From: Staphylococcus sp. KG4-3
Lineage (GTDB): Bacteria; Bacillota; Bacilli; Staphylococcales; Staphylococcaceae
Assembly (NCBI RefSeq): GCF_033597815.2
Contig: NZ_CP166245.1
Span: forward strand, 62,001-126,000
DNA length: 64,000 nt
Direction: 5' to 3'
Below the pieces are notes generated by a model. The model was not told the DNA's origin. It did not search any database and saw nothing but the letters and a program-made list of their open reading frames with translations. Numbering within the stretch: position 1 is the stretch's first letter; each line of letters starts with the position of its first letter. Positions 36,762-46,001 of the stretch are shown here, piece by piece. The translations under genes and the position numbers were made by a program.

Positions 36762-37294
36762 TTATTTACAACCTCCAATGCCCACGGCTTAACTGTATTA
36801 AGTGACTGAATAAGGTGTTTACTTTGTCGACGTCTGTTCTTTCGCATGTTTGCTCTATCTTCACCATGCGTATACAATAATTTTTCTTCATGTGTTTGAG
36901 GTGTGATATTTGCTACTTTGATCGGTTTTTTGTGTTCGTCTAGAGCAACAAATGTTAAAAAGGCAATTGCAGCTATTTTTCGTTCAGCAGTTATCATATC
37001 TTCTGCAATTACTTTACAAAATATTTCCATTGATTTTTCACCTGTGTAAGCTACATAAGATTCAATGCAAACAGAGTCTAATTGGGTAATTGGATGTAAA
37101 AATTCTATAGAATCAGTGGATGCAGTCACACATTCTTTAACCCGAGCATGTCTTCGTGCTGATAAAGTAGCGTTATTATCAATTTTTTTCATTAATACGC
37201 CACCAAATAAGGTATTATAATTGTTTAAATCATTAATTAATACTTGATCAGTACTAATGATTTTACTGTCGTTCGGATACTTACAATTTTCCAT
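36758..37294 (-). CDS. Acyl-CoA thioesterase, hotdog fold
   Basis: A 178-residue YkhA/YciA-type thioesterase, which hydrolyses acyl-CoA to free fatty acid and CoA. The hotdog segment starts NYNTLFGGVLMKKIDNNATL with the family Asn/Gly and Asp positions, then ASTDSIEFLHPI and KVIAEDMITAERKIAA; the last 45 residues are strongly basic (ANMRKNRRRQSKHLIQS). The family usually works as a hexamer in the cytosol. It is the first gene of a three-gene minus-strand set with two unknowns. Confidence 0.85.
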   Translation of the reverse strand: MENCKYPNDSKIISTDQVLINDLNNYNTLFGGVLMKKIDNNATLSARRHARVKECVTASTDSIEFLHPITQLDSVCIESYVAYTGEKSMEIFCKVIAEDMITAERKIAAIAFLTFVALDEHKKPIKVANITPQTHEEKLLYTHGEDRANMRKNRRRQSKHLIQSLNTVKPWALEVVNK

Positions 37295-37406
37295 AACTTA
37301 GCTCCCATTTCTATTATTTATTACACATTAAATTATAGGAGGAGCAGTTATAACTATAAAATATCTATAATTTATAAAGGTATAAAATTTACAAATACCT
37401 TATTCT

Positions 37407-38294
37407 TTAATCATTCAATAAAACGTTCTCTTGTATAAATTTAATCCAGTTTTTAGTAAGTGAATCAACTATTGTATCTTTTCTCCAAATAAGTGCTAAC
37501 TCCCATTTCATCGATGCTTCATTGATATCTATTGCTGTTAAATCAGAGTCTAATAATTCTAAAATCCCTTCTGGTAGCACACAAACGCCCATATTATTTA
37601 AAAGCATTTCTCCAATAAAACTCCACTGTGTTGTTTCAAAAATAACATTTGGATTAAATCCATGATTTCTACAAATATTAATGATTTTATCGTTTAAGTA
37701 AAAGTCAGAATTAAATAAAATAAACTCTTCATTTACTAAATCTTCTATATCTATCATATGTTTATCTGCCAGTTTATGGTTTTTATGTACGACAAGTTTT
37801 AAAGACTCCTCTAAAAATGAAAAGGTACTAAAAATTTTAGTGTCAGTTGGTAAAACGGTGATACCCATGTCTAAATCTCCATAATAAACATCATTTTCAA
37901 TTTTTTTACTTCCGTTTTCAAAAAGTTGAAAAGTTACATTTGGATAAGATTCATGAAACTGAGAAATTAAATTGATTAACTTTCGTATATTAATGATAGT
38001 GGGTATGCCTATTTTTAAATGGCCGGACTTCATTTCTAGTAAATTGCTTAAATCGTTAGGAATGTTGTCATACATTTTTAGCATCTCTTTGCATTGGAAG
38101 AAAAACGCTTCGCCGGCGTCTGTTAAATAAATTTGATTTTTAAATCTGTGAAATAAAGTAACATCTAATTCATCTTCTAATAATTTGATTGTATTGCTAA
38201 TAGTAGGTTGCGTGATAAACAGTTTTGACGCTGCCTTGGTCATGCTTTTTAAATTAACCACTTCAACGAAGTACTTCATATGTCTGAGCTCCAT
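37407..38294 (-). CDS. LysR-family transcriptional regulator
   Basis: A 295-residue LTTR. The N-terminal winged helix is clear (MELRHMKYFVEVVNLKSMTK, AASKLFITQPTISNTIKLLE, then LFHRFKNQIYLTDAG). The effector domain starts around residue 90 (GHLKIGIPTIINIRKLI) and is of normal length. It resembles the CidR/YwbI group in general layout, but no cid genes are near, so I give no name. It is transcribed divergently from a HAD phosphatase and may control that gene or the downstream operon. The ligand is unknown. Confidence 0.85.
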   Translation of the reverse strand: MELRHMKYFVEVVNLKSMTKAASKLFITQPTISNTIKLLEDELDVTLFHRFKNQIYLTDAGEAFFFQCKEMLKMYDNIPNDLSNLLEMKSGHLKIGIPTIINIRKLINLISQFHESYPNVTFQLFENGSKKIENDVYYGDLDMGITVLPTDTKIFSTFSFLEESLKLVVHKNHKLADKHMIDIEDLVNEEFILFNSDFYLNDKIINICRNHGFNPNVIFETTQWSFIGEMLLNNMGVCVLPEGILELLDSDLTAIDINEASMKWELALIWRKDTIVDSLTKNWIKFIQENVLLND

Positions 38295-38504
38295 TATATT
38301 TTGCTCCCTTTAAATAAAAGTGTTGTTTGTATGATTTCTACATAATAAATTTATATATTTATTATATATCAACTATTAATATGGTAAAAGTTATCTATTT
38401 TTTACTTAATAATATAATGCTTGTTTTATAGAATATGAATATTATGCTTTTTACTAACAAATAGATATAATTAGCATAAATATGAATCGTAGGGGTGCAT
38501 TGAA

Positions 38505-39305
38505 GTGAATATTAAGCTTATTGTTGCAGATATGGATGGTACTTTTTTAAATAGTGACAGTCAATTTAATAGTGAATCTTTTCAATTATTAAAAGAAAAT
38601 TGTGAAGCACATCAAATCCGTTTTGTTTTTTGTACTGGAAAACAATGTGAGCGTGTTGAAAGTATTATTGGGGAGTTGTCCAAAGATACATTTATTGTTG
38701 GAGATAGTGCAACGAGGATTAAATATAATGGAGAGTTTATCTATAATGCTAAAATTGAAAATAAAAAAGGGAAAGAAATTATACAGACAATTCAAGATAT
38801 TGACCAAACACAAACCATATTAGGTTGTACTGAAAAGGGAGCTTATGTATTAAATCATATTCCAGAAATTGAAAAGAAAATTGTGCATGGATCATTTCAA
38901 AACGTGACATATATCAATGATTTCTCTGAAGTTGAAGATGATTTCTTAAAAATTTCAGTTCATGATGCTACGGGAAATTGTAAGACTACTGCTAGCCAAA
39001 TAAAACATTATGAATCAGAAGTATATATTATAGCTTCTGATGATGAGTGGATTGATATTGCAGATTTAGGCGTTAACAAAGGTACAACAATTCGTCGAAT
39101 ACAACGGTTACTCCAAATTAGTCCTACAGAAACAATAGCATTTGGAGATGGTTTAAATGACATTGATTTGTTTAAAGCGGCTAAATATAAAGTGGCGATG
39201 GACAATTCATATCCAGAATTGAAGGAAGAAGCTAACTTAATAGCAAAAAATAATAATGAAGATGGTGTGGTGCAAACACTTAATTTATTATTAGGCTTTA
39301 AATAA
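38505..39305 (+). CDS. HAD-superfamily phosphatase, Cof type
   Basis: A 266-residue Cof/YidA-type hydrolase. Motif I is ADMDGTF with the nucleophile Asp9 and Asp11; motif II is the Thr of FVFCTGK; the C2-type cap lies between; motif III is the Lys in LGVNKGT; motif IV is AFGDGLNDIDLF. Such enzymes dephosphorylate sugar phosphates, FMN or pyridoxal phosphate. It starts at GTG with an AGGGGTG motif rather far upstream. It is monocistronic and divergent from the LysR gene. Confidence 0.85.
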   Translation: MNIKLIVADMDGTFLNSDSQFNSESFQLLKENCEAHQIRFVFCTGKQCERVESIIGELSKDTFIVGDSATRIKYNGEFIYNAKIENKKGKEIIQTIQDIDQTQTILGCTEKGAYVLNHIPEIEKKIVHGSFQNVTYINDFSEVEDDFLKISVHDATGNCKTTASQIKHYESEVYIIASDDEWIDIADLGVNKGTTIRRIQRLLQISPTETIAFGDGLNDIDLFKAAKYKVAMDNSYPELKEEANLIAKNNNEDGVVQTLNLLLGFK

Positions 39306-39470
39306 GTTAAAAATATAAAAATACTGCTAAAAATTAATTGAAAACTTTATAATGCTCACGATAATTTATTGCTTATGTGATATTATCAGTTAGGAGCAGA
39401 ATGAGGAGAGGTTTTTAAGAAACTTTCGTTGTTCTAGCTTTATTATTGATATTAGGAGGCGTTTTACATC

Positions 39471-40850
39471 ATGAGCACAAGCGAACATTCACGCTCTGGC
39501 AATAAATTGATTTTAGCAATTGTCTTAAGTATATTAACGTATTGGCTGTTTGCCCAATCGTTTATAAATATATCAACACCAGTTCAACAGACTTATCATA
39601 CTACTCCAGGAATTTTAAATTTATCTGTGAGTATCACTTCTTTTGCAACGGGTATTTTTATGGTCGGTGCGGGCGATATATCAGATAAAATTGGCCGCTT
39701 AAAAATGACTTATATTGGTATTATTTTAAGCATCATAGGGTCACTATTAATTATTATTTCTGATATTACAGCATTACTACTTATTGGTAGAATTTTACAA
39801 GGGATCTCTGCAGCTATATTATTACCTTCAACGGTCGGTGTGTTCAATGATCAATTTAATGGTAAAGCATTACGTAGGGCGTTCAGTTATTTAATGATTG
39901 GTAGTGTAGGTGGTATAGGTTTGGCTTCCATGGTTGGAGGATTGATCGCTACATATATTAATTGGCAATCTAACTTTATACTGTCTATCATTATTGCAAC
40001 TATTGCCTTTGTGTTATTACTTGGTACGAAAGAAGAAGCTAAGGAAGTTATAGACAAACGGCCTTTCGATTATATAGGTATGTTAATATTTGCGGTGCTT
40101 ATAGGCAGTATTACTTTATTTGCAACACAAGGCTTTGAACAAGGGTGGACAAGTCTTTTTTCAATGATTTGCTTAAGTATTTTTGTTATTTCAACAATTA
40201 TATTTTATTTCTTTGAGCGTCGTAAACATTTACCGTTTATAGATTTTGAGTTATTCCGAAATCGCGGTTTAATGGGATCATCTGTGGTTAATTTTGTTTT
40301 AAACTCAGCTGTAGGTATTACAACTGTATTTAATATGTATGCCCAAACTGAACTAGGGTTAAGTTCATTCCAATCAGGATTAGTAACGGTACCTTACGTA
40401 ATTATGGCAATTTTAATGATTCGTTTAGGCGAGAAGATTTCGATGAAGCATGGTGGAAAACCAATGTTACTATTAGGGCCAGCTTTTCCTGCAATTGGCA
40501 TTATATTCATTAGTTTAACGACTTTACCGTCTGAATGGTATATTGCAGCAGTCACGTTTGGTTTTGTCATTTGTGCCGTTGGTAATGGTTTATGTGCAAC
40601 GCCTGGTTTAACTGTTGCGATATTAACTATTCCTGATGAAAAGGTCGGGCTTGCATCAGGTCTTTATAAAATGAGTGCCACTTTAGGCGGTGCCTTTGGT
40701 ATAGCAATGTACACGACTATTTTCGCGGCATTGCAAATTTCAAATAGTGCTAGCGTAGCAGCTGCTTGGTCAATGATTACAGGTGTAGCTCTAATGATTA
40801 TTGGCATCATTGTAGCGCAAATCATTATTCCTAAAAATATAAAAGCATAA
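39471..40850 (+). CDS. MFS drug exporter, NorB/SdrM-like
   Basis: A 459-residue major facilitator with about fourteen predicted helices (DHA2 family). It begins KLILAIVLSILTYWLFAQSF like staphylococcal NorB, with motif A as GDISDKIGRLKM, motif C-like glycine-rich GSVGGIGLASMVGG, and the YKMSATLGGAFGIAMYT segment near the end that is also present in NorB. This group pumps out quinolones, biocides or fatty-acid-like compounds using the proton gradient. GGAGG lies at good distance before the ATG. No dedicated regulator is adjacent. The substrate is inferred. Confidence 0.85.
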   Translation: MSTSEHSRSGNKLILAIVLSILTYWLFAQSFINISTPVQQTYHTTPGILNLSVSITSFATGIFMVGAGDISDKIGRLKMTYIGIILSIIGSLLIIISDITALLLIGRILQGISAAILLPSTVGVFNDQFNGKALRRAFSYLMIGSVGGIGLASMVGGLIATYINWQSNFILSIIIATIAFVLLLGTKEEAKEVIDKRPFDYIGMLIFAVLIGSITLFATQGFEQGWTSLFSMICLSIFVISTIIFYFFERRKHLPFIDFELFRNRGLMGSSVVNFVLNSAVGITTVFNMYAQTELGLSSFQSGLVTVPYVIMAILMIRLGEKISMKHGGKPMLLLGPAFPAIGIIFISLTTLPSEWYIAAVTFGFVICAVGNGLCATPGLTVAILTIPDEKVGLASGLYKMSATLGGAFGIAMYTTIFAALQISNSASVAAAWSMITGVALMIIGIIVAQIIIPKNIKA

Positions 40851-41213
40851 TTTATCACGAACAAATAAACATATGATAGCAATCTAGTCAATACTATGAG
40901 GACAGGGTTAAGAAACTAATATGAAAATTTTAGTTTCCATCCTGTCCTCTTTTTTATTAAAATTTTTCAATTATATTAACAGTAAGAAAATGAAGTGCAT
41001 CTTATATTTTGAAAATCATAAAAGAGCTACTTATTATAGTTGGCCGAGGGGACGAATATAAACATATCTTAATTATTTGTAGGTTAATTGTATAGATTTA
41101 GAATTATAATTAAACATTAGTTGTATTTTAGTTTTATAATAAATGTTATCATCAATTAGTTGTAATTTTATTAAATTTACAAAATGCTTATAACAAATTT
41201 AGAGGTGCAGTTT
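40851..41213. other. Intergenic region between exporter and acyltransferase
   Basis: Apart from the exporter terminator in the left part, this 360-base stretch holds only AT-rich sequence with no recognisable gene. Confidence 0.4.
40898..40956 (+). terminator. Long intrinsic terminator
   Basis: GAGGACAGG pairs with CCTGTCCTC, and inside it GAAACTAA pairs with TTAGTTTC; a run of seven T follows. Confidence 0.85.
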
Positions 41214-42284
41214 ATGAAATATTATGGAGAAATCCCTGTCATAAGAGCTATAGCAACGATGTTAGTGCTTTGTATACATTTAACAGCGCAATTATATAAT
41301 TCTAATGGGCTTATTACAGACCCAGTTTTATCTTATTTTAATCAAATAGCGAGGTTAGGGACACCTATTTTTGCAGTAATTAGTGCCTTTTTACTTACAA
41401 GCTCGACACTAAAGCGTGAGTTTGAACTACCTTATTTTATTAAATCTAGATTCACAAAAATTTTAATACCCTATCTACTTTGGACTACTTTATATATCAT
41501 ATTGAGAATGCTTTTATCGAATACATATTATCCAGCAGGAACACCAATAATTAAATATTATCTTTTAGGGACTGCAGAAATTCATTTGTACTTTATTTTA
41601 GTAGTGATTCAATTTTATGTATTATTTCCTTTTGTGCATAAACTGAAAAAAGGAGCACCACTTATTATTGCATATATAATAGGAACGCTTATTAATGTGC
41701 TTTGGTTAAGCTATGGTAGTGGCACAGTTACTTTGCATAGTGAAATGTTGAATACGTTTGTTAATAGTAAAGCATTTATCTTAAATTGGATATCTTTCTT
41801 TTTCCTCGGTATCGGTTATGCGAAGTATTATAAGGAAATTAATGATATCGTTTTAAAATACCAAATATATTTCAAAATTATTGGGATCCTTCTATTTATC
41901 GATTTAATTATTAAAATTGATATTACAAATTTATATGGTTCGACGAATGTTGCTAATATCATATATATACCAATTTTTCTTGCTTTATTAATCATATTTT
42001 ATAATCATATAAAAAATTATTCGTTGCTAACTCAAACTTTAACGGTTATAGGTAATTATTCTATGGGGATTTATTTAATCCATGTTTTTATAATTATGGT
42101 TTACAGACAAACTCCATATGTTGATATAGTAAATAATCCATCAACATTTGTTGCTTCATATATCATTGTATTATGTGTTTCAGTGTTATCGATTTATTTA
42201 ATAAGTAAATTACCTTTTTCTAGTTTCATTGTGCCTATTCCATCTAAAAAAGCAATCATAAATAAAAATTCAGAAAATAAATAA
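41214..42284 (+). CDS. Membrane acyltransferase (acyltransferase 3 family)
   Basis: A 356-residue polytopic protein with about ten helices. The family start is VIRAIATMLVLCIHLTAQLY with the conserved Arg and His, then LGTPIFAVISAFLLTSS, KSRFTKILIPYLLWTTLYI, HLYFILVVIQFYVLFPFV, and a late YSMGIYLIHVF. These enzymes transfer acetyl or succinyl groups to surface glycans. AGAGGTG fits the internal ATG used here. It is not obviously paired with other polysaccharide genes and is distinct from the IcaC-like protein 6 kb upstream. Confidence 0.82.
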   Translation: MKYYGEIPVIRAIATMLVLCIHLTAQLYNSNGLITDPVLSYFNQIARLGTPIFAVISAFLLTSSTLKREFELPYFIKSRFTKILIPYLLWTTLYIILRMLLSNTYYPAGTPIIKYYLLGTAEIHLYFILVVIQFYVLFPFVHKLKKGAPLIIAYIIGTLINVLWLSYGSGTVTLHSEMLNTFVNSKAFILNWISFFFLGIGYAKYYKEINDIVLKYQIYFKIIGILLFIDLIIKIDITNLYGSTNVANIIYIPIFLALLIIFYNHIKNYSLLTQTLTVIGNYSMGIYLIHVFIIMVYRQTPYVDIVNNPSTFVASYIIVLCVSVLSIYLISKLPFSSFIVPIPSKKAIINKNSENK

Positions 42285-42317
42285 AAAACTTTCTACCTTA
42301 GGTAGGAAGTTTTTTAT
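42281..42317. terminator. Symmetrical terminator
   Basis: AAAAAACTTTCTACC pairs with GGTAGGAAGTTTTTT (one G-U pair), overlapping the stop codon of the acyltransferase gene. Confidence 0.8.
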
Positions 42318-42424
42318 TTATATGATTGATGATAAAATAAATCGCTTTTTGTAATTGGTTTTAGAAATGAATAGATTTTTAATAAACTGAAATTAAATAT
42401 AAATAGATTTTCTATACTAATTCC

Positions 42425-42453
42425 TTGACTTATGTAAGCGCTTAACATAGAAT
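42425..42453 (+). promoter_or_regulatory. Promoter with near-consensus boxes
   Basis: TTGACT and TAGAAT are separated by 17 bases. The spacer includes TAAGCGCTTA, a 10-bp palindrome with the central CG of LacI/CcpA-type operators. It drives the aldolase-family gene and the transporter. Confidence 0.75.
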
Positions 42454-42461
42454 GGGCTTCA

Positions 42462-42477
42462 ACGTAAACGTTTACGT
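42462..42477. promoter_or_regulatory. LacI-type operator, 16-bp perfect palindrome
   Basis: ACGTAAACGTTTACGT reads the same on both strands and has the AAACGTTT core bound by LacI/GalR regulators. It lies eight bases after the -10 box, where a repressor would block RNA polymerase. The LacI gene at the end of the cluster is the likely binder. Confidence 0.75.
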
Positions 42478-42501
42478 AATTTGACTTTATGGGGTGTAAA
42501 T

Positions 42502-43434
42502 ATGAAAAATAAAGAAAAATGGAGTGGCGTTTTTCCAGCAGTATTAGTACCTTTTAATGAAGATGATTCAATTGACGAAGAAAGTTTTAGAGATTTAGTG
42601 AAGTGGGTTGCTAGTCATGAGGGAGTGAATGGAATTGTAGTTAATGGTCATACTGGAGAAATCATGACTTTATTACTTGAAGAAAGAACGAAAGTAGTTA
42701 GCATTGCTGCAGATGAATTACAAGGTAAAAAACCAGTAATATCAGGTGTTTCTGCAGAAGGTACAATAGAAACGATTCAACATGCTCAAGCAGTAGAAAA
42801 TGCAGGAGGAGAAGGTGTATTACTAATGCCTCCTCATTCATGGTTAAGATTTAGCATGCAAAAAGATTCTCCCGTTAATTACTTTAAAGATGTAGCAAAT
42901 GCAATCAATATAGGGATAGTAGTTCATCAATATCCAGCTGATACTAAATCTTCGTACTCAACTGAACAATTGTTAGAAATATCCAAAATCTCAAATGTTG
43001 TAGCATTCAAATTGGGAGAGAGAGATATGGCAACTTATGAACTTCATGTTCGTACATTGCAAAAAGAAGCGCCCGATTGTGCCATTTTAACTTGTCATGA
43101 CGAATACTTATTGCCGACATTAGTACAAGGAATAGAAGGCGCCCTTGTTGGCTTTGGTTGTTTTGTCCCTAACTTAATATCAAATCTAGTTTCACATGTT
43201 AAAAATAATGATATTTTTGAGGCGAAGAAAGTTTATGATGAAATATTTAAATTAAAGCATGCAATTTATAAAATGGATCAACCTTCATCTAGTTCACATT
43301 TAAGAATGAAAGAAGCAATGTATCAAAGAGGTTTAATTAGAACAAATCATGCTAGAAAACCTGTAGAACCGTTAACTCAAAATGAAAAAGATGAAATTAC
43401 TCAAGGATTAAAAACAGTGGGGATGATTGACTAA
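42502..43434 (+). CDS. Dihydrodipicolinate synthase/N-acetylneuraminate lyase family protein
   Basis: A 310-residue TIM-barrel aldolase or lyase. The Schiff-base lysine is Lys170 (VVAFKLGERD) and the catalytic Tyr is Tyr144 (VVHQYPADTKSSYS). The carboxylate-binding GHTGE motif at 49-53 is the counterpart of the usual G-T-T/S-G-E. It is not the housekeeping DapA, because it stands in a LacI-regulated cluster with a transporter. Members of this kind cleave or dehydrate 2-keto acids from sugar acids, hydroxyproline or sialic acid. GGGGTG supports the internal ATG. The substrate is not known. Confidence 0.82.
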   Translation: MKNKEKWSGVFPAVLVPFNEDDSIDEESFRDLVKWVASHEGVNGIVVNGHTGEIMTLLLEERTKVVSIAADELQGKKPVISGVSAEGTIETIQHAQAVENAGGEGVLLMPPHSWLRFSMQKDSPVNYFKDVANAINIGIVVHQYPADTKSSYSTEQLLEISKISNVVAFKLGERDMATYELHVRTLQKEAPDCAILTCHDEYLLPTLVQGIEGALVGFGCFVPNLISNLVSHVKNNDIFEAKKVYDEIFKLKHAIYKMDQPSSSSHLRMKEAMYQRGLIRTNHARKPVEPLTQNEKDEITQGLKTVGMID

Positions 43435-43485
43435 ATTTGAAATAAGGAGAGTAAATTACTCTTTATTTAGTCTGTGGTGATATTA

Positions 43486-44712
43486 TTGAAAAATAAAAAG
43501 AGATTAAATTTTTTGGAACTACTTAAACGTATTGGGCCTGGTATTATTTTAACTGGTGTTGTTATTGGACCAGGAGTGATAACAACAGCTTCAATGGTTG
43601 GTGCTTCATATGGGTATGCGTTAATGTGGTTGTTTATACCTATTGCATTTATGGGGGTCACCTTTGTGGTAGCATCTTATCGTATTACATTGTTAACAGG
43701 TATGCCTTCAATAAAGGCGATTAGGCATTATTTTGGAAGAACAGCTGCTATCGTGGTAGGCGTATCAACATTTTTATCCTGTGTCTTTTTTACAATTGGT
43801 AATATTTCTGGAACGGGAGCAGCAATGAATTTACTTTTTGGAATTGATTGGAAAATAGGCGCAATTATCATGTTGCTAGTACTACTGTACTGTTACTTTT
43901 CAAAAAATGTATATTCTAAAGTTGAAAAATTAATCTTGTTATGTATTTTTGGAATGATTATTGCTTTTTACATTTCGTTAGCGAGTGTAGGCGGACCTAA
44001 CGTATCTATGACATTAAAAGGTATGACACATTGGTATTTTCCCGCAGGAAGTTTATATTTAGCGCTAGGATTTATAAGTACACACGCTTCTATAACAACT
44101 GGTATCTATGGAACATATCTCAGTAAAGAAAAGGAATGGTCAAAAGATGATTTATATAATGGTGGAATGTTAGCAGATGCTTTAGCGCATGTTATAGGCA
44201 TTATTGTTGTAAGTGCGGCTATTGTGCTTGTAGGTGCTATAGTATTACATCCATATAACTTGTCTATTTCATCACCAACTCAATTAAGTGATTTATTAAA
44301 ACCATTTCTAGGAACAACATTTGCTCCCATTATTATGGGAATTGCATTACTGGCAGCAGCCTTCTCCTCATTGTTAGGTAATACGCATCGTTCGGTTGTA
44401 CTATTAAATGCTGGGTTTAATAAACCAACTAACTTGGATCATAAATCTATTCAAATTGGAGCAGTCATTGTTTTAGTTATATCTGCTATTATAAGTTTCA
44501 GCTATGGAGGATCTCCGATAGAACTAATATATATTTCAAACATAGCCACATCTATAGCCACTCCGGTAGCAGGATTACTAATGACTATGCTTCTATTTAA
44601 AAAGGATGTTAATAAAGGAGAAAAGAGACCATATTTATTACAGACTGCTATGGTTATTAGTTATGGTTTTTGTTTGGCTTTAATTGTGGCATCGATAATA
44701 AGTGTTTTCTAA
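43486..44712 (+). CDS. Nramp-fold transporter lacking canonical metal motifs
   Basis: A 408-residue protein with about eleven helices and the Nramp/LeuT-type layout: RIGPGIILTGVVIGPGVITTASMVGASYGY in helix 1, in which canonical Nramp has DPGN, and GFISTHASITTGIYGTYLSKEKEW in helix 6, in which canonical Nramp has MPH. The metal ligands Asp, Asn and Met are therefore missing. The frame could start at tandem GTG codons; I prefer the TTG spaced correctly behind GGTGAT. It lies about 50 bases after the aldolase-family gene, in the same operon. An organic acid or another non-metal substrate is likelier than Mn or Fe. A small palindrome (AGAGTAA/TTACTCT) precedes it. Confidence 0.75.
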   Translation: MKNKKRLNFLELLKRIGPGIILTGVVIGPGVITTASMVGASYGYALMWLFIPIAFMGVTFVVASYRITLLTGMPSIKAIRHYFGRTAAIVVGVSTFLSCVFFTIGNISGTGAAMNLLFGIDWKIGAIIMLLVLLYCYFSKNVYSKVEKLILLCIFGMIIAFYISLASVGGPNVSMTLKGMTHWYFPAGSLYLALGFISTHASITTGIYGTYLSKEKEWSKDDLYNGGMLADALAHVIGIIVVSAAIVLVGAIVLHPYNLSISSPTQLSDLLKPFLGTTFAPIIMGIALLAAAFSSLLGNTHRSVVLLNAGFNKPTNLDHKSIQIGAVIVLVISAIISFSYGGSPIELIYISNIATSIATPVAGLLMTMLLFKKDVNKGEKRPYLLQTAMVISYGFCLALIVASIISVF

Positions 44713-44714
44713 AT

Positions 44715-44752
44715 AACATCAGCTTTCTTAGCTATTTAAGAAAGCTGTTGTT
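44715..44752. terminator. Terminator between convergent genes
   Basis: AACA plus CAGCTTTCTTA pairs with TAAGAAAGCTG plus TGTT around GCTATT. It overlaps the last codons of the LacI gene and ends both transcripts. Confidence 0.75.
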
Positions 44753-45738
44753 TCACGTTCTATATAATTCATAGGAAAAATACAATTGATATTGTGCTTG
44801 TGATCTGTAGGTGACTTTAACTTGATAAACAATCTAGAGACAGCAGTCTCTCCCATTTGTTTTAGGTCAACATGAGTAGTGGACAGTTTTGGAGATATTA
44901 AATTTGTAATAGGGGTATTATCGCTGCCAATAATTGATAGTTGTTGAGGGATTGATATACCTAAGTCTTTAGCTATATTCATTACACCTAAGGCAAGATT
45001 ATCGGATGAACATACAATACCTGTGATATCTTGATGTTTTTTTAAAAATTGCTTAACTATATTCTCCTGCCCCTTAATATCAAATTCTTCTAATTCTAAT
45101 ACATAACTATTTATGCCCAGCTCATTGATAACATTTTTGTATCCTTGTTCGTATATTTGGCTTTGATAAGAAGTAGATGGCCCATTTATTAGTGCTATTT
45201 TTCTGTGCTTTTTTTGATGTAAATTTTCAACAGAAAGCCTTACACCAGCCTTTTCATCTGCGCTGATACAATCGAATTTTGAGTTTTCTATAAAGCTACC
45301 AATGATCACTGTAGGTAAATTTAAGCTGCTTAACCAATTTAAATCAATTTCATTTTCTCTTGGTGCAAATACTAAAATACCATCAACTATATTGGTATCT
45401 AATAATTTTTTATGTTGTTTAGTGGTAAATGAAATAACTAAATTATACTCTGTTTTATCGATTACTCGCGAAATACCTTCAATAATTGTTAAAAAGAAAG
45501 AATTATGGATGGTATTAGATCCACCCGGGACAATGACACCAATATTACCAGTATTATTTTTAACTAAACTTCTAGCATTAATATTGGGCTTATAATTCAT
45601 TTCTCTCATGATTTGTTGTATTCTTCCCTTAGTCTCATCGCCTACACCTGGTTTGTTAGAAATAACTCTAGATACTGATGCGGTAGATACGTTCGCCTTC
45701 TTTGCAATATCCTTTATACTGATTTGCTTTTTTTTCAT
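44728..45738 (-). CDS. LacI-family transcriptional regulator
   Basis: A 336-residue LacI/GalR regulator. The N-terminal HTH and hinge are clear (SIKDIAKKANVSTASVSRVI, then NYKPNINARSLV); the periplasmic-binding-like effector domain follows with GVIVPG, VDGILVF, GIVCSSDNLALGVM and IGSDNTPI. AAGGAG supports the ATG used, 12 codons inside the longest frame. It is convergent with the aldolase/transporter operon, whose promoter carries LacI-type palindromes, so it most likely represses that operon until a pathway compound binds. No similar palindrome is visible at its own start. Confidence 0.9.
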   Translation of the reverse strand: MKKKQISIKDIAKKANVSTASVSRVISNKPGVGDETKGRIQQIMREMNYKPNINARSLVKNNTGNIGVIVPGGSNTIHNSFFLTIIEGISRVIDKTEYNLVISFTTKQHKKLLDTNIVDGILVFAPRENEIDLNWLSSLNLPTVIIGSFIENSKFDCISADEKAGVRLSVENLHQKKHRKIALINGPSTSYQSQIYEQGYKNVINELGINSYVLELEEFDIKGQENIVKQFLKKHQDITGIVCSSDNLALGVMNIAKDLGISIPQQLSIIGSDNTPITNLISPKLSTTHVDLKQMGETAVSRLFIKLKSPTDHKHNINCIFPMNYIERETTAFLNS

Positions 45739-46001
45739 AAAATGCTCCTTTGAAGAACTTTTATTATCTAACATAACTAGTTTTGAAAATAGTGTCCTCT
45801 GAAAGTAATATTTTCAATATTATTAATGATTTATAAAATATGAGCTATGATTTGTCTCATGTAAGTCTTTATAAAGTATGATACATGAAGTTGTTTACAT
45901 TTCAATAGTTTTTGATTTATAGCGATTTTGTATAACGGCAACATCTTCTACTCTTGAGATAGAAATATTATCTATATATAGACACTAAACGGAGGTACTT
46001 A

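Noticed and set aside
42434..42448. Catabolite (cre) site in the aldolase promoter spacer
   Set aside because: ATGTAAGCGCTTAAC misses the fixed C of the cre pattern by one base and is better read as a LacI-type half of a double operator; CcpA binding is not excluded.
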